From Gaoshiqia sp050178015 (lineage in GTDB: Bacteria > Bacteroidota > Bacteroidia > Bacteroidales > Prolixibacteraceae): a stretch of DNA of 64,000 nucleotides. Where the stretch lies: contig JBFXGM010000005.1 of NCBI GenBank assembly GCA_050178015.1, positions 117,469-181,468 of the forward strand. Direction: 5' to 3'. Below, piece by piece: positions 44,305-53,606 of the stretch. The number at the start of each line of letters is the position of its first letter. Position 1 is the first letter of the stretch. The notes beneath the pieces are model-generated. The model was given only the letters and a program-made list of their open reading frames with translations. It did not search any database and was not told the DNA's origin. The position numbers were made by a program, and so were the translations under genes.

Positions 44305-45894
44305 ATGAAATTTAAATGTATCTCTCTGTTATTTGTTGCTTTTGTCGGCATGCTGTCAGCCTGCGACAGTTCCGGGAAAAAGGATAACGATTGGGCGCTT
44401 GCCAAAATTCCGGTAATTGACGAAGTCGGGCATACCAATCTGCCTGATGAAATTGCTCCCGTTGAAGCCCCTTTTGAAACTATCGAATTTAAGAAATCCG
44501 TTTTTCCTGCCGATACGGTGGTGCTCGAACAGTCTAACAATCAGATCAATACAGTAGCCATTAACAGCGCTATTTCTGCCTTAAGTCAGCAAGGTGGAGG
44601 TACAGTGATTGTTCCTGAGGGCGAGTGGTTAACCGGCAGGGTCGAATTGAAGAACAACATTAATTTGCATATTCCGGACGGGAGTGTTTTGCGTTTTAGC
44701 GGTTGGGTAAAGGATTTTCAGCCTGCTGTTTTTACCCGTATTGAAGGGGTTGAAGTGATGTCGTTGGGCGCATGTATTTATGCCAATAACCAAAAAAATA
44801 TTGCCGTAACCGGTTCGGGAAATTTGATTGGCCCAACCGGCGGAGATATACGTGACCGTATTGACCGGTCGGGCGTGATTGAAAATGTAATCCTGGCTGA
44901 TACGCCGATTGAAGAACGCATGTATGACGGGAACCAGCCATCCGGAACGATCTTCGCTCCGATGTTCATCTCACCTATAAATTGTGAGAACGTTTACATT
45001 GAAGGGGTATCCCTGGAAAATACCGCTTTTTGGAATGTAGTACCAATTTATTGCGATGGCGTGATCATCCGCGGTATCAACGTTAATTCGGTTGGCGTTC
45101 CGCGGGGAGACGGAATTGATATCGAATCAAGTAGGAACGTGTTAATTGAGTACAGTACATTGAGTTGTGGCGACGATTGCTTTACCATGAAGGCAGGAAG
45201 AGGAGAGGATGGCCTGCGGGTGAACAAACCGACCGAAAATGTGGTTGTGCGTTATTGTCTGGCACGTGAAGGACACGGCGCAATAACTTGCGGAAGTGAA
45301 ACTGCCGGCATGATCCGCAACTTGTATGTACACGATTGCGTGTTCGAGGAAACCGGCGTTGGCATTCGGTTTAAAACCAGACGTCCCCGAGGAGGTGGAG
45401 GTGAGAATTTGATTTACGAGCGAATCCGCATGAATTTGAAAAACACAGCTTTTCGTTGGGACATGCTTGGCGGTAAAATGTATGTTGGCGAGCTGGCCGA
45501 CCGGTTGCCGGTGAGAGATGTGAATGACCTTACACCGAAATACAAAAACATTCAGGCCCGTGACATTCTGATTGAAAACTGCTCGAATTTTATCCGTGTG
45601 AACGGCATCCCGGAGTCTCCGCTTGAGGACTTGACAATTGAGCAGGTGAAAATAAAAAATTGCCGGAACCTTTTTTATGCTCATGATCTGGTGAATGCCA
45701 CATTCCGGAACATGCACATTGGCACCCTCGATAGTGTGGTTGGTTTGCTGGATGCCCGGAATGTTCAGTTTGACAACATCCGGTTCAATACTCCGGTTCC
45801 GGTTGTTCTTGATGTTCAGGGCGATTTATCTGATTCAATCCTGTTTGAAGATTGTACAAATGTTGAAAATCAATTGTGGACCAGCGTAAAATAA
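44305..45894 (+). CDS. GH28 polygalacturonase-like lipoprotein
   Basis: 529-residue right-handed beta-helix enzyme. Lipobox LSAC (Cys20). N-terminal linker to ~70, then a pectate-lyase-3-like start (INTAINSA-type region) and GH28 active-site blocks: RGDGIDIES, CGDDCFTMKAG with the catalytic Asp pair, EGHGAITCGSE and GIRFKTRRPRGG. These are the equivalents of the NTD, DD, HG and RIK blocks. Substrate is probably a galacturonan or rhamnogalacturonan, by family. It stands alone, without SusCD or a regulator next to it. Confidence 0.88.
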   Translation: MKFKCISLLFVAFVGMLSACDSSGKKDNDWALAKIPVIDEVGHTNLPDEIAPVEAPFETIEFKKSVFPADTVVLEQSNNQINTVAINSAISALSQQGGGTVIVPEGEWLTGRVELKNNINLHIPDGSVLRFSGWVKDFQPAVFTRIEGVEVMSLGACIYANNQKNIAVTGSGNLIGPTGGDIRDRIDRSGVIENVILADTPIEERMYDGNQPSGTIFAPMFISPINCENVYIEGVSLENTAFWNVVPIYCDGVIIRGINVNSVGVPRGDGIDIESSRNVLIEYSTLSCGDDCFTMKAGRGEDGLRVNKPTENVVVRYCLAREGHGAITCGSETAGMIRNLYVHDCVFEETGVGIRFKTRRPRGGGGENLIYERIRMNLKNTAFRWDMLGGKMYVGELADRLPVRDVNDLTPKYKNIQARDILIENCSNFIRVNGIPESPLEDLTIEQVKIKNCRNLFYAHDLVNATFRNMHIGTLDSVVGLLDARNVQFDNIRFNTPVPVVLDVQGDLSDSILFEDCTNVENQLWTSVK

Positions 45895-45928
45895 GGTCCG
45901 GACCTCTTCCAGTCGAATTGCTAAAAAT

Positions 45929-45970
45929 GAAAGAGTCACGATCAGCCGAAAGGAAGGTCGTGACTCTTTC
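45929..45970. terminator. 13-bp perfect hairpin between GH28 and aroA genes
   Basis: GAAAGAGTCACGA (45929-45941) pairs perfectly with TCGTGACTCTTTC (45958-45970), loop 16 nt. The minus strand continues into a CATTTTTAG stretch, giving moderate T-richness; it may end both converging transcripts. Confidence 0.65.
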
Positions 45971-46021
45971 TATAAATGAGCAGGATCAGTGTTTTTCGCC
46001 TTGTAATGCACTTCAGCTCAT

Positions 46022-47251
46022 TCAACCTTGGGTCACCTCAAAACCGACAAGTTTCAGGTCGTTATAAAATGCAGGGTATGATTTGGTAACGACCATCGGA
46101 TCATCGATTTCGACCGTTCCAAACAGGGCGGCGGGGGCAAAAGCGAGTGCCATGCGATGATCGTGGTAAGTAGTGATGCAGGGAACCTCTTTCTTTTCGA
46201 AGGGGAACGTGCCGTCCCAAGCCAGTTCGCCATGCTGCGGTTCGATGAGTTGTACGCCGAATTTCGACAACTCATTTTGCAGGGCGGCAATCCGGTTTGT
46301 TTCTTTTATTTTCAGGGTTTCTAAGCCGGAAAAATGGAAGGGGACCTTCTTCAATACACACAACACCGCCATGGTTTGAGCCACATCGGGGTTTTCGGCA
46401 AAATTTAGCGACAGCTTTTGGGGTTGAATATCGGCCGTTTTTCGGATAATGATGCTGTTTGCGGTTGCCTGGCTTTCTACCCCGAATTGCTTGAACCAAG
46501 GGGCAATGGCGCAATCGCCCTGCAGGCTCATCAGGTTTAGGTGTTGCAATTCCACTTCGCCCGAATCGGCCAGGGCCAGCAGCTGGTACCAGTACGAGGC
46601 GCCCGACCAGTCAGCCTCCACGGTGAATTCGCGGGGCAGGTAGGACTGCTCGTTGATGCGGATTTCATTGCCTTTCCAAATAGACTCAACCCCGAATTGT
46701 TTCATCAAGCCAAGTGTCATGGCGATGTATGATTTCGAGGTGATTTTGTTTTTCAACCGCAGTGTCAGTCCGTCCTCCAGGGTTGGGGCGATCATTAGCA
46801 GGGCCGAAATGTATTGGCTGCTCACGCTGCCATCCAACTCCAAAATGCTGCCTTTGAGGTGCGAGCCGTAAATTTTCAGCGGTGGAAATCCTTCTTCTTC
46901 CAAATATTCGATTTTTGCCCCCAGCTTGTTCAGCGCGTCCACCAGAATTTTAATTGGCCGTTGCTTCATCCGATCCGAACCGGTGAGGGTCCATTCTCCC
47001 ACAATCTGCGCCAGAAAAGCGGTCAGAAAACGCATCGCTGTTCCGGCGTGGCCAATGTCAAATACGTTGGTGTTTGAGGTCAATACCTGTTGCATGACCC
47101 GGGTGTCGTCGCTGTCCGATACATTTTCGATCTCGTACGGGCTGTAGCTCAGCGCATGGATAATCAGCGTGCGGTTGGCGATGCTTTTTGATGCCGGCAG
47201 TTGGATGCTGCCGTTGATTGTTTTATCTGGTTTGGAAAGCTGGTATTTCAT
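46022..47251 (-). CDS. aroA: 3-phosphoshikimate 1-carboxyvinyltransferase (EPSP synthase)
   Basis: Sixth shikimate-pathway enzyme, 409 residues. PEP/shikimate motifs LPASKSIANRTLI, GHAGTAMRFLTAF and DHRMALAFAP are present. In the AGTAMR block the usual class I Pro is Phe (MRFL). The ATG is preceded within 4 bp by a 7-bp tandem repeat. Downstream of aroB in the same direction (53-bp gap). Confidence 0.94.
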   Translation of the reverse strand: MKYQLSKPDKTINGSIQLPASKSIANRTLIIHALSYSPYEIENVSDSDDTRVMQQVLTSNTNVFDIGHAGTAMRFLTAFLAQIVGEWTLTGSDRMKQRPIKILVDALNKLGAKIEYLEEEGFPPLKIYGSHLKGSILELDGSVSSQYISALLMIAPTLEDGLTLRLKNKITSKSYIAMTLGLMKQFGVESIWKGNEIRINEQSYLPREFTVEADWSGASYWYQLLALADSGEVELQHLNLMSLQGDCAIAPWFKQFGVESQATANSIIIRKTADIQPQKLSLNFAENPDVAQTMAVLCVLKKVPFHFSGLETLKIKETNRIAALQNELSKFGVQLIEPQHGELAWDGTFPFEKKEVPCITTYHDHRMALAFAPAALFGTVEIDDPMVVTKSYPAFYNDLKLVGFEVTQG

Positions 47252-47254
47252 TTT

Positions 47255-47289
47255 AAGTCAAAAGTCAAAAGTCAAAAGTCAAAAGTCAA
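47255..47289. repeat. 7-bp tandem repeat (AAGTCAA x5) abutting aroA
   Basis: Five perfect units of AAGTCAA, then a run of As. On the minus strand (aroB to aroA) the units read TTGACTT and end three bases before the aroA ATG, occupying the place of the ribosome-binding site. Confidence 0.9.
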
Positions 47290-47304
47290 AAAAAAAGCTA
47301 AACG

Positions 47305-48369
47305 CTAAAGTTGGCGGTAATAATCCAACGCTTCAAAGATCAGTTCTTTCTGGCAATCCTGGTTGATTTCCACCTGGCCAATCTTTGAGATCAGTGTAAA
47401 GTTAATGCGGTTGCCTTCGTTTTTTTTATCGTGGGTCATCAATTCGTACAAAGCTTCGTAATCTTGCCGGGCAATGTCAAATTTGCCGTATTTTTGAAGC
47501 AACCATCCGGAGATGGTTTCGAGTTCAGTTTCACTAAACCCACATTTTTTTGCCGATAGGTACAGTTCCACAATCATCCCGTAAACAACGGCATATCCGT
47601 GCAGGATGGGGCGGCCTTCGTACAGGGCGTAACTTTCAAAAGCATGTCCGGCCGTGTGCCCGAAGTTGAGGGCCTTGCGGATATTTTTCTCCGTGAGGTC
47701 GTTCAAAACATGCCATTCTTTCACAGCAACCGAATGGGCAATAATTTTCTGAAGGGCGTCGTAATCGATTTGTTCCAGATTGTAAACCATCAGTTCTTCC
47801 CAGTGTTCCGGGCTTTTGATCAGACCGTGTTTCAGCATTTCGGCATAGCCCGACAGAAAGTTTTCGTAGTCGATTGTTTTCAGGAAGTTGGTGTTGATAA
47901 TAACGGCATCTGGCTCGTTAAAAACACCAATCTCGTTTTTCAGCCCGTTAAAGTTGATGCCGGTTTTTCCGCCCAACGAAGCATCAACCTGGGCCAGCAG
48001 GGTGGTGGGGATGTTTACGAAAGCCATTCCCCGCTTGAAGGTGGATGCCGCAAAGCCGCCCAAATCAGTTAGCATGCCACCGCCAATGTTGATGAGCAGC
48101 GATTTACGGTCGGCGCCGTGTTTCGACAGTACTTCCCAAACTTGTTCCACCGAGCGGATCGATTTATTGGTTTCGCCGCCGCGAATCACGATTTTCCGAA
48201 TGTGATGGGTTTCGACGAGTTGGCCGATCAACGGCAGGCACAGTTTGTCGGGAACGTCTTCGGTGAGCAAAAAAACTTTTCCGGCAGGGAACTCATCCAT
48301 GATTTTGCTGAGTTCCGCTTCAATCTGCTGGGAAAAGATAATATTTGAGTGTATTTTTGATGGAGCCAT
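47305..48369 (-). CDS. aroB: 3-dehydroquinate synthase
   Basis: Second shikimate-pathway enzyme, 354 residues. NAD and metal motifs: GGGMLTDLGGFAASTFKRGM, NIPTTLLAQVDASLGGKTGIN, and LNFGHTAGHAFES with Zn-binding His. Followed by aroA in the same direction. Its -7 box is 22 bp upstream. Confidence 0.95.
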   Translation of the reverse strand: MAPSKIHSNIIFSQQIEAELSKIMDEFPAGKVFLLTEDVPDKLCLPLIGQLVETHHIRKIVIRGGETNKSIRSVEQVWEVLSKHGADRKSLLINIGGGMLTDLGGFAASTFKRGMAFVNIPTTLLAQVDASLGGKTGINFNGLKNEIGVFNEPDAVIINTNFLKTIDYENFLSGYAEMLKHGLIKSPEHWEELMVYNLEQIDYDALQKIIAHSVAVKEWHVLNDLTEKNIRKALNFGHTAGHAFESYALYEGRPILHGYAVVYGMIVELYLSAKKCGFSETELETISGWLLQKYGKFDIARQDYEALYELMTHDKKNEGNRINFTLISKIGQVEINQDCQKELIFEALDYYRQL

Positions 48370-48391
48370 TTTGTCCGATTTTTCGTGACGG

Positions 48392-48399
48392 CAAAGTTA
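48392..48399 (-). promoter_or_regulatory. -7 box of aroB-aroA
   Basis: Minus-strand TAACTTTG, perfect TAnnTTTG match, ending 22 bp before the aroB ATG at 48369. Confidence 0.6.
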
Positions 48400-48468
48400 A
48401 TATATTTTCAGAAGCCCTTTTAATTGAAAAGCAGCTTGCGGTTATTATTTACGATTCATTAATTAGTT

Positions 48469-48921
48469 ATGGAAATTTCAAACAAAAAGCGAACAAGAAG
48501 GATAAAGCGTATTTTTAACTTGGTGGTTGTGTTTCTGTTGCTGGTAGCCCTGTTTTTTGTTTGGAAGGAAAACAATGCCGGTGCCCTGATTGCAGGCGGT
48601 GTTTTAGTTTTGTTCGTTGTAGGCTTCCAGTTTGTCAATATTAACTACGTGTATTACAGTTCAGAAGGTGCAAAGCTACTGGTGCGCTACTATCCGGTGG
48701 TGGCATTGTTTGGGAAGGAGTATAACGCGATAGAGTTTGACAAACATTTGCTGTATTCGGCAAAAGTAAAAAAGGTGTTTTTATTCTCGGATTTGTACCT
48801 GTCTATCCGGACCAGTAAGGGGATTGCCGAATATCCCGAAGTGAGTTTGGCCGGATTGTCCCGCGAAGAAATTCAGGCTATTCAGCGCGATTTGACTGAA
48901 ATGTTGCAACTCGTCCGCTAA
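48469..48921 (+). CDS. Two-TM membrane protein with PH-like C-terminus, unknown function
   Basis: 150 residues. A very basic N-terminus (MEISNKKRTRRIKRI) is followed by two close TM helices (about 14-31 and 37-55) and then a ~90-residue soluble part with alternating hydrophobic strands (AKLLVRYYPV, LYLSIRTSKG) resembling bacterial PH (DUF304-like) domains. No named family recognised. It precedes dprA by 50 bp in the same direction, so they may be co-transcribed. Confidence 0.75.
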   Translation: MEISNKKRTRRIKRIFNLVVVFLLLVALFFVWKENNAGALIAGGVLVLFVVGFQFVNINYVYYSSEGAKLLVRYYPVVALFGKEYNAIEFDKHLLYSAKVKKVFLFSDLYLSIRTSKGIAEYPEVSLAGLSREEIQAIQRDLTEMLQLVR

Positions 48922-48971
48922 GGCTTGTGTATTTCTTCGAAAAGGTCTAAATTGATCATAAACATTTCCAG

Positions 48972-50078
48972 ATGGATTACTCCCGCGATCTCAAATATCA
49001 ACTGGCTTTGTCATTAATTCCCGGCATTGGTAGTGTCAATGCCAAAAGTTTGGTTGCCTACCTGGGCAGTGTCGAATCCGTTTTTCATGCTTCCGAAAAG
49101 GTTCTCAAAAAAGTACCCGGCATTGGCGAAGTTCTGGCCCGTAATATTATTGCTCACCAATTGACAGAACGGGCAGAAGAGGAAATTCACTTTATGCAAA
49201 GCCATCAAATCCGGGCTTCTTTTTATTTGGACGATAATTATCCGATGCGGTTAAAGCGTTGCGTTGACGCGCCGTTGGTGCTGTTTTCAACCGGGCACAT
49301 CAACTTTAATGAAACCAAAATGGTTGCCTTGGTCGGTACCCGCAATGCGACCGACTATGGGCGGAAATTTTGCGACGATCTGGTTGCGGGAATGGCGCAA
49401 CGGGGTGGTTACTGCGTGGTAAGTGGCTTGGCTTATGGCATTGATGTGGCGGCACACAAGGCTTGTTTGAAATACCAGGTGCCAACCATCGGCGTATTGG
49501 CCCACGGCCTGGACCAGGTTTATCCGGCCTTGCATAAAAGCGTTGCTCAAAAGATGCAGGAGAATGGGGGTCTGGTGAGCGATTTTATGAACCGGACAAA
49601 GATCGACCGGCAGAATTTCCTTCGGCGCAACCGCATTATTGCCGGTTTGGCCGATGCCACGGTTATTGTCGAATCGGCGGAAAAAGGTGGTTCGCTGGTT
49701 ACGGCAGATATTGCCGACTCGTACAACCGCGATGTATTTGCTGTGCCGGGGCGCAGCAGCGATACCTACTCCCGCGGGTGCAATGCGCTGATCAGGGAAA
49801 GTAAGGCCAATTTGATTGAATCGCTGGATGATTTGGAGTATTTCATGTCTTGGCAACCCCAGATCGACAAGCCTCGCAAAATTCAACGTCAGCTTTTTGT
49901 TGAACTTCTTCCCGATGAACAAAAAATTGTTGACCTGCTTGGCGATGCTCCGGTTTACATCGACCAGTTATGCCAGCTGGCCGGGATGCCCATGGGAAAA
50001 GTATCGTCCATTTTGCTGGGGCTCGAGTTTAACGGGTTGGTGGCCAGTTTACCCGGAAAGATGTACCGGTTGAGTTGA
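48972..50078 (+). CDS. dprA: DNA-processing protein DprA
   Basis: Loads RecA on incoming single-stranded DNA in natural transformation. 368 residues: N-terminal helix-hairpin-helix part (VPGIGEVLARNII), Rossmann core with VGTRNATDYGRKF, VVSGLAYGIDVAAHK and NRIIAGLADATVIVESAEKG, and a C-terminal winged helix (about 310-368). The length and order are standard. No other competence genes are nearby. Confidence 0.94.
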   Translation: MDYSRDLKYQLALSLIPGIGSVNAKSLVAYLGSVESVFHASEKVLKKVPGIGEVLARNIIAHQLTERAEEEIHFMQSHQIRASFYLDDNYPMRLKRCVDAPLVLFSTGHINFNETKMVALVGTRNATDYGRKFCDDLVAGMAQRGGYCVVSGLAYGIDVAAHKACLKYQVPTIGVLAHGLDQVYPALHKSVAQKMQENGGLVSDFMNRTKIDRQNFLRRNRIIAGLADATVIVESAEKGGSLVTADIADSYNRDVFAVPGRSSDTYSRGCNALIRESKANLIESLDDLEYFMSWQPQIDKPRKIQRQLFVELLPDEQKIVDLLGDAPVYIDQLCQLAGMPMGKVSSILLGLEFNGLVASLPGKMYRLS

Positions 50079-50108
50079 CGCCCGTTTCTGCATGTCGATT
50101 TTTGGATG

Positions 50109-50116
50109 TATCTTTG
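50109..50116 (+). promoter_or_regulatory. -7 box of the DEAD-box helicase gene
   Basis: TATCTTTG, perfect TAnnTTTG match, only 6 bp before the ATG at 50123. A TTTCTG at 50085-50090, 18 bp upstream, is a possible -33 element. The mRNA should have almost no leader. Confidence 0.6.
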
Positions 50117-50122
50117 CGGCCT

Positions 50123-51445
50123 ATGACAAGTTTCGAAGAATTAAAAGTCAATAAATCAATCCTGAAAGCCCTGAAGGAAATTGGTTTCGAAGAGCCGACC
50201 CCCATTCAGGAACAGGCAATTCCGGTCATCCGGTCGGGAGTGGATGTGTTGGGGATTGCACAAACAGGTACTGGCAAGACAGCAGCTTATTTGTTGCCCA
50301 TCTTTATGAAGTTGGTGAAGGCCGAAGGAGAGGACCCACGGGTGCTTATTCTGGTTCCCACGCGTGAACTGTCGATACAGGTGGGTGAAGATATTGAGGA
50401 GTTGACCCAATACAGCAACCTGCGGCACGCCGCAATTTACGGGGGTATTGGCTGGACCAAACATGCGGAACTGATCAAGCCGGGCATCGACATCTTGGTG
50501 GCAACCCCCGGGCGTTTGCTGGATTTATACCAGGCTGGGGCTGTTTCGCTCAAAAAAATAAAAACCCTGGTGATTGACGAGGCGGACCGTATGCTGGACA
50601 TGGGTTTCATGCCGCAAATCCGCAAACTGCTCGAAATCATTCCGGTGAAAAGGCAAAACCTGCTTTTTTCGGCCACCTTCAACGAAAACGTGGAGGAGAT
50701 GAGCCATGAGTTTCTGGCTTTTCCCGAGCGGATTGAAGTGGCGCCTTCGGCCACGCCGGCCCAGTTGGTCAAGCAGTCGTATTTTAAGGTGCCGAACTTC
50801 CGGACTAAACTCAACCTCATTCAGCATTTGCTGAAAGATGAAGAAACGTTTAACCGGGTGTTGATTTTTGTGCGTACCAAGGAACATGCCGACAGCGTGT
50901 TTAAAATCATCAAACGTAAAACCGAAGGAGAGAAGCGCATCCTGCATTCCAACAAAGGGCAGAGCTCGCGGATCAACGCCATCAACGCGTTTAAGGACGG
51001 CGATATCCGCATCATGATTTCTACTGATGTTTCGGCACGGGGACTGGATGTGTCGCTGATTTCGCATGTTATCAATTTTGACCTTCCGCAACGTTACGAG
51101 GATTATGTGCACCGCATCGGACGGACAGCCCGTGCCAACAATCACGGGGAAGCCATTACGCTGATCGACCCTGCGGAAGAATATCATCTCAAAAAAATTG
51201 AGCAGATTATCCGCATGGAAATACCGGAACGGGATATTCCGGGAGAAGTTGAAATTGCCGACACGCCAAAGCCCGAGAGGCAGGACCAGTTGCGGGAAAT
51301 CGATCGGCAAAAGCGCTTGGAGGACCCGGAATTTAAAGGGGCTTTTCATGAAAAGAAACGGCGCCCTTCCGCACAAAAACCGGTGAACCCGCCAAAACAT
51401 ATTTCCAAAACCAAAAAATTCCGAAAAGGAAGCGGAAGGAGGTAG
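50123..51445 (+). CDS. rhlE: DEAD-box RNA helicase, RhlE-like
   Basis: ATP-dependent RNA remodelling enzyme, 440 residues from ATG 50123 (MTSFEELKVNKSILKAL); an in-frame start at 50075 lies upstream of the -7 box and is rejected. Motifs in order: Q motif EPTPIQEQA, I AQTGTGKTAA, Ia PTRELSIQ, II IDEADRMLDMGF, III SATF, then ISTDVSARGLDV and HRIGRTARAN. The C-terminal ~60 residues are basic and low complexity as in RhlE-type cold-adapted helicases. Confidence 0.93.
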   Translation: MTSFEELKVNKSILKALKEIGFEEPTPIQEQAIPVIRSGVDVLGIAQTGTGKTAAYLLPIFMKLVKAEGEDPRVLILVPTRELSIQVGEDIEELTQYSNLRHAAIYGGIGWTKHAELIKPGIDILVATPGRLLDLYQAGAVSLKKIKTLVIDEADRMLDMGFMPQIRKLLEIIPVKRQNLLFSATFNENVEEMSHEFLAFPERIEVAPSATPAQLVKQSYFKVPNFRTKLNLIQHLLKDEETFNRVLIFVRTKEHADSVFKIIKRKTEGEKRILHSNKGQSSRINAINAFKDGDIRIMISTDVSARGLDVSLISHVINFDLPQRYEDYVHRIGRTARANNHGEAITLIDPAEEYHLKKIEQIIRMEIPERDIPGEVEIADTPKPERQDQLREIDRQKRLEDPEFKGAFHEKKRRPSAQKPVNPPKHISKTKKFRKGSGRR

Positions 51446-51446
51446 G

Positions 51447-51737
51447 CTATTCCTTGAAAAGCCGGGCAAAACCTGGATATGCTTTTAGCGGTATTAGTTC
51501 GAAATCGATAAGATTATTTCTCACCAGCGGCAGCTCCTGAAGATTCTGATGGGCAGATGCGACAGATTCGGCTTCCAGTACTAACACGGCACTGTTTTCA
51601 TCAGCCCTGAAATAAATTTCCCGGATAAATCCACTCTGGAGTAATTTCCAGGCTGTTCGGGCTTCAGCTTCCGAAAATCGCATGAATCCTTCCGTTGTTG
51701 CGTGTAGATTTTCTTTTTCAAGTGCTATAATTTTCAT
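51447..51737 (-). CDS. Small ferredoxin-fold protein (YCII/muconolactone-isomerase-like)
   Basis: 96 residues with alternating beta strands and helices: GFIREIYFRADENSAVLVLE, then NNLIDFELIPLKAYPGF near the end. This pattern resembles dimeric alpha-beta barrel proteins of the YCII/muconolactone isomerase type. No catalytic residues are evident and function is unknown. It is convergent with the helicase gene, 1 bp apart. Confidence 0.7.
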   Translation of the reverse strand: MKIIALEKENLHATTEGFMRFSEAEARTAWKLLQSGFIREIYFRADENSAVLVLEAESVASAHQNLQELPLVRNNLIDFELIPLKAYPGFARLFKE

Positions 51738-51776
51738 AATGCAAATTTTTATCCTAAGGGGAGTGATTTGGCAGTT

Positions 51777-53567
51777 TCAATTTTCAGAAAGGGTGAAATA
51801 GAACAGGCACCCTTCGCCGGGAATGGCGTTGCTGAAAACACCTACTTCGCCGCCCAGCTTTTCCACAATTCGCCTGACAATCGACAAACCCAATCCGGTT
51901 CCCTGGGCCCGTGAAGGATCGAGCCTGGTAAACTTATTGAAAAGTTTTTCCTGCGCATTTAGCGGGAGTCCTTTCCCGTTGTCCTTGATCCAAAACCGGA
52001 CCTGGTTGCGCCCGTAGAGTTGATCAAAACCCAGTTCGATCACCGGGGGCCTGCCTCCATATTTTATTGCATTGCTGATGTAGTTCATCCAGACCTCCTC
52101 GAGCCAGGCCGGATGTGACTTAATGACCGGCCATTGGGCGGGTTTCAGGATGGTGGCTTTGGATTCCTGAATGTTCGAATCCAGGCGTTTTTCGCATTCC
52201 ACGATCACCTGCTCCATGTTTACAGGCGACAGTTGAATGTCTTGCTGCCTGATGGTGGACATGGTCAGCAGCTCTTTAATTACATGCAGCGTTTTTTCGG
52301 CGGATGAACCAATGAGCCGATTCATCTCAACGGCGCTGTCGTAGTTTTCCTGTTGGATTTCCAAATCAACCAACTCGGAAAGTGATACCACGGCGCCGAT
52401 TGAGTCGCGCAGATCGTGGGCTACTGTGTGGGCATACGCGTTCAGGTCGGCAATAAGCTTGGCGTTTTCTTCAATTTCCTTTTTCAGGTCCTGGTTGGTT
52501 TGAAGTATTTTTTCCTCATTGCGGATACGTTGCGTAATGTCGCGTAATACGATGAGTTGACCTCCAAGCATGTTGTTGTGGTCGAAAAGCGGGGTGACGC
52601 GCATATCCAGGTGCCGGACCTCCGGGGTCTTTTCGGTTGTTATTTGTGTGCGGACGGGTTTGGGGGAATACGCGATGCGCTCGATCAGTTCCTTTTTGTG
52701 GGGAACGGCATCAACCAGCTTTTTCCCGATCAGGGCTTTCCGCTCCGTGTTGAGCAGCTGGAGCATCGGTTCGTTGATGTCGGCGATACGTTGTTGGTGA
52801 TCAATCAGCAGCACAGCATCTTCCATGATGTTGATCAGTTTGTTGCGTGCCAGCGGAACCAACTCGAAAGTGCCATAGCGCATGTTGATAAAGGCCAGGA
52901 TAACCCCTGAAATGAAAAAGCAGCTCGGCGTCCAGTCGAACCCGGGGATAGGATTTACCTTGAATACATATACCATATTGCCCGTAATCGGGAAAAGGCT
53001 GGCGAAGACAATAAGCCAGGACGCATAATGGGTCTGGCTGGTGGCCTGTTTAATCAACCGGGAAATATTAAATATGCTAAGGGTGAGCAATGTATAGATG
53101 GCCATAAAAATTATCCAGAAGAATGGGCCATACTGGTATATGGTGGTGTTGTTTTCCGGGTCGATGGCCGCCTTTTCCCAATGCAGGTGGTGAAAGTCGT
53201 TCGTTAATACCAGCAAAATCAGGAATATGCCCGCAATCAGTAATCCATTTTTTGTTTTTCGTGATATTTTCCGTGTGGCCGATCGGAAGTGTCTGGAAAA
53301 CAAGTAGAACCAAATTGGGGTATATACAATGCCCAGATAGGAAAGTTTTGACCAGAATAGTTTGGTTTCCAGGTTGGTTGCCGAGTATTCCAGGCAATAA
53401 AATACCGCCCATATCGCCGTTGACAGTTGCATCAGGGCCAGGTACCTCATGCCGGGCGACTCTTTGTATTGGTACAGGTACAAACTGATCAGTAACCCTC
53501 CAAAAGCAGTGAGGGCCAAGAGTATGCTGAGCAGATTGATTAAATATGCGCCCGTTTCGGTTGGCAT
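51777..53567 (-). CDS. Sensor histidine kinase with N-terminal 7TM domain
   Basis: 596 residues. Residues 1-230 contain seven TM helices of the HisKA_7TM type; 240-345 is a PAS domain (IMEDAVLLIDHQQRIADI). A coiled coil (350-375) leads to HisKA, YAHTVAHDLRDSIGAVV (His384), and HATPase with SNAIKYGG, DNGKGLPL and GTGLGLSIVRR. The usual Pro of the H-box (HELKTP) is Ser here. No response regulator is adjacent, so it is an orphan kinase; the signal is unknown. Confidence 0.88.
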   Translation of the reverse strand: MPTETGAYLINLLSILLALTAFGGLLISLYLYQYKESPGMRYLALMQLSTAIWAVFYCLEYSATNLETKLFWSKLSYLGIVYTPIWFYLFSRHFRSATRKISRKTKNGLLIAGIFLILLVLTNDFHHLHWEKAAIDPENNTTIYQYGPFFWIIFMAIYTLLTLSIFNISRLIKQATSQTHYASWLIVFASLFPITGNMVYVFKVNPIPGFDWTPSCFFISGVILAFINMRYGTFELVPLARNKLINIMEDAVLLIDHQQRIADINEPMLQLLNTERKALIGKKLVDAVPHKKELIERIAYSPKPVRTQITTEKTPEVRHLDMRVTPLFDHNNMLGGQLIVLRDITQRIRNEEKILQTNQDLKKEIEENAKLIADLNAYAHTVAHDLRDSIGAVVSLSELVDLEIQQENYDSAVEMNRLIGSSAEKTLHVIKELLTMSTIRQQDIQLSPVNMEQVIVECEKRLDSNIQESKATILKPAQWPVIKSHPAWLEEVWMNYISNAIKYGGRPPVIELGFDQLYGRNQVRFWIKDNGKGLPLNAQEKLFNKFTRLDPSRAQGTGLGLSIVRRIVEKLGGEVGVFSNAIPGEGCLFYFTLSEN

Positions 53568-53606
53568 AAAAGTAGGGATTAGTTTATCGAACCGGCTGTA
53601 AATGTA

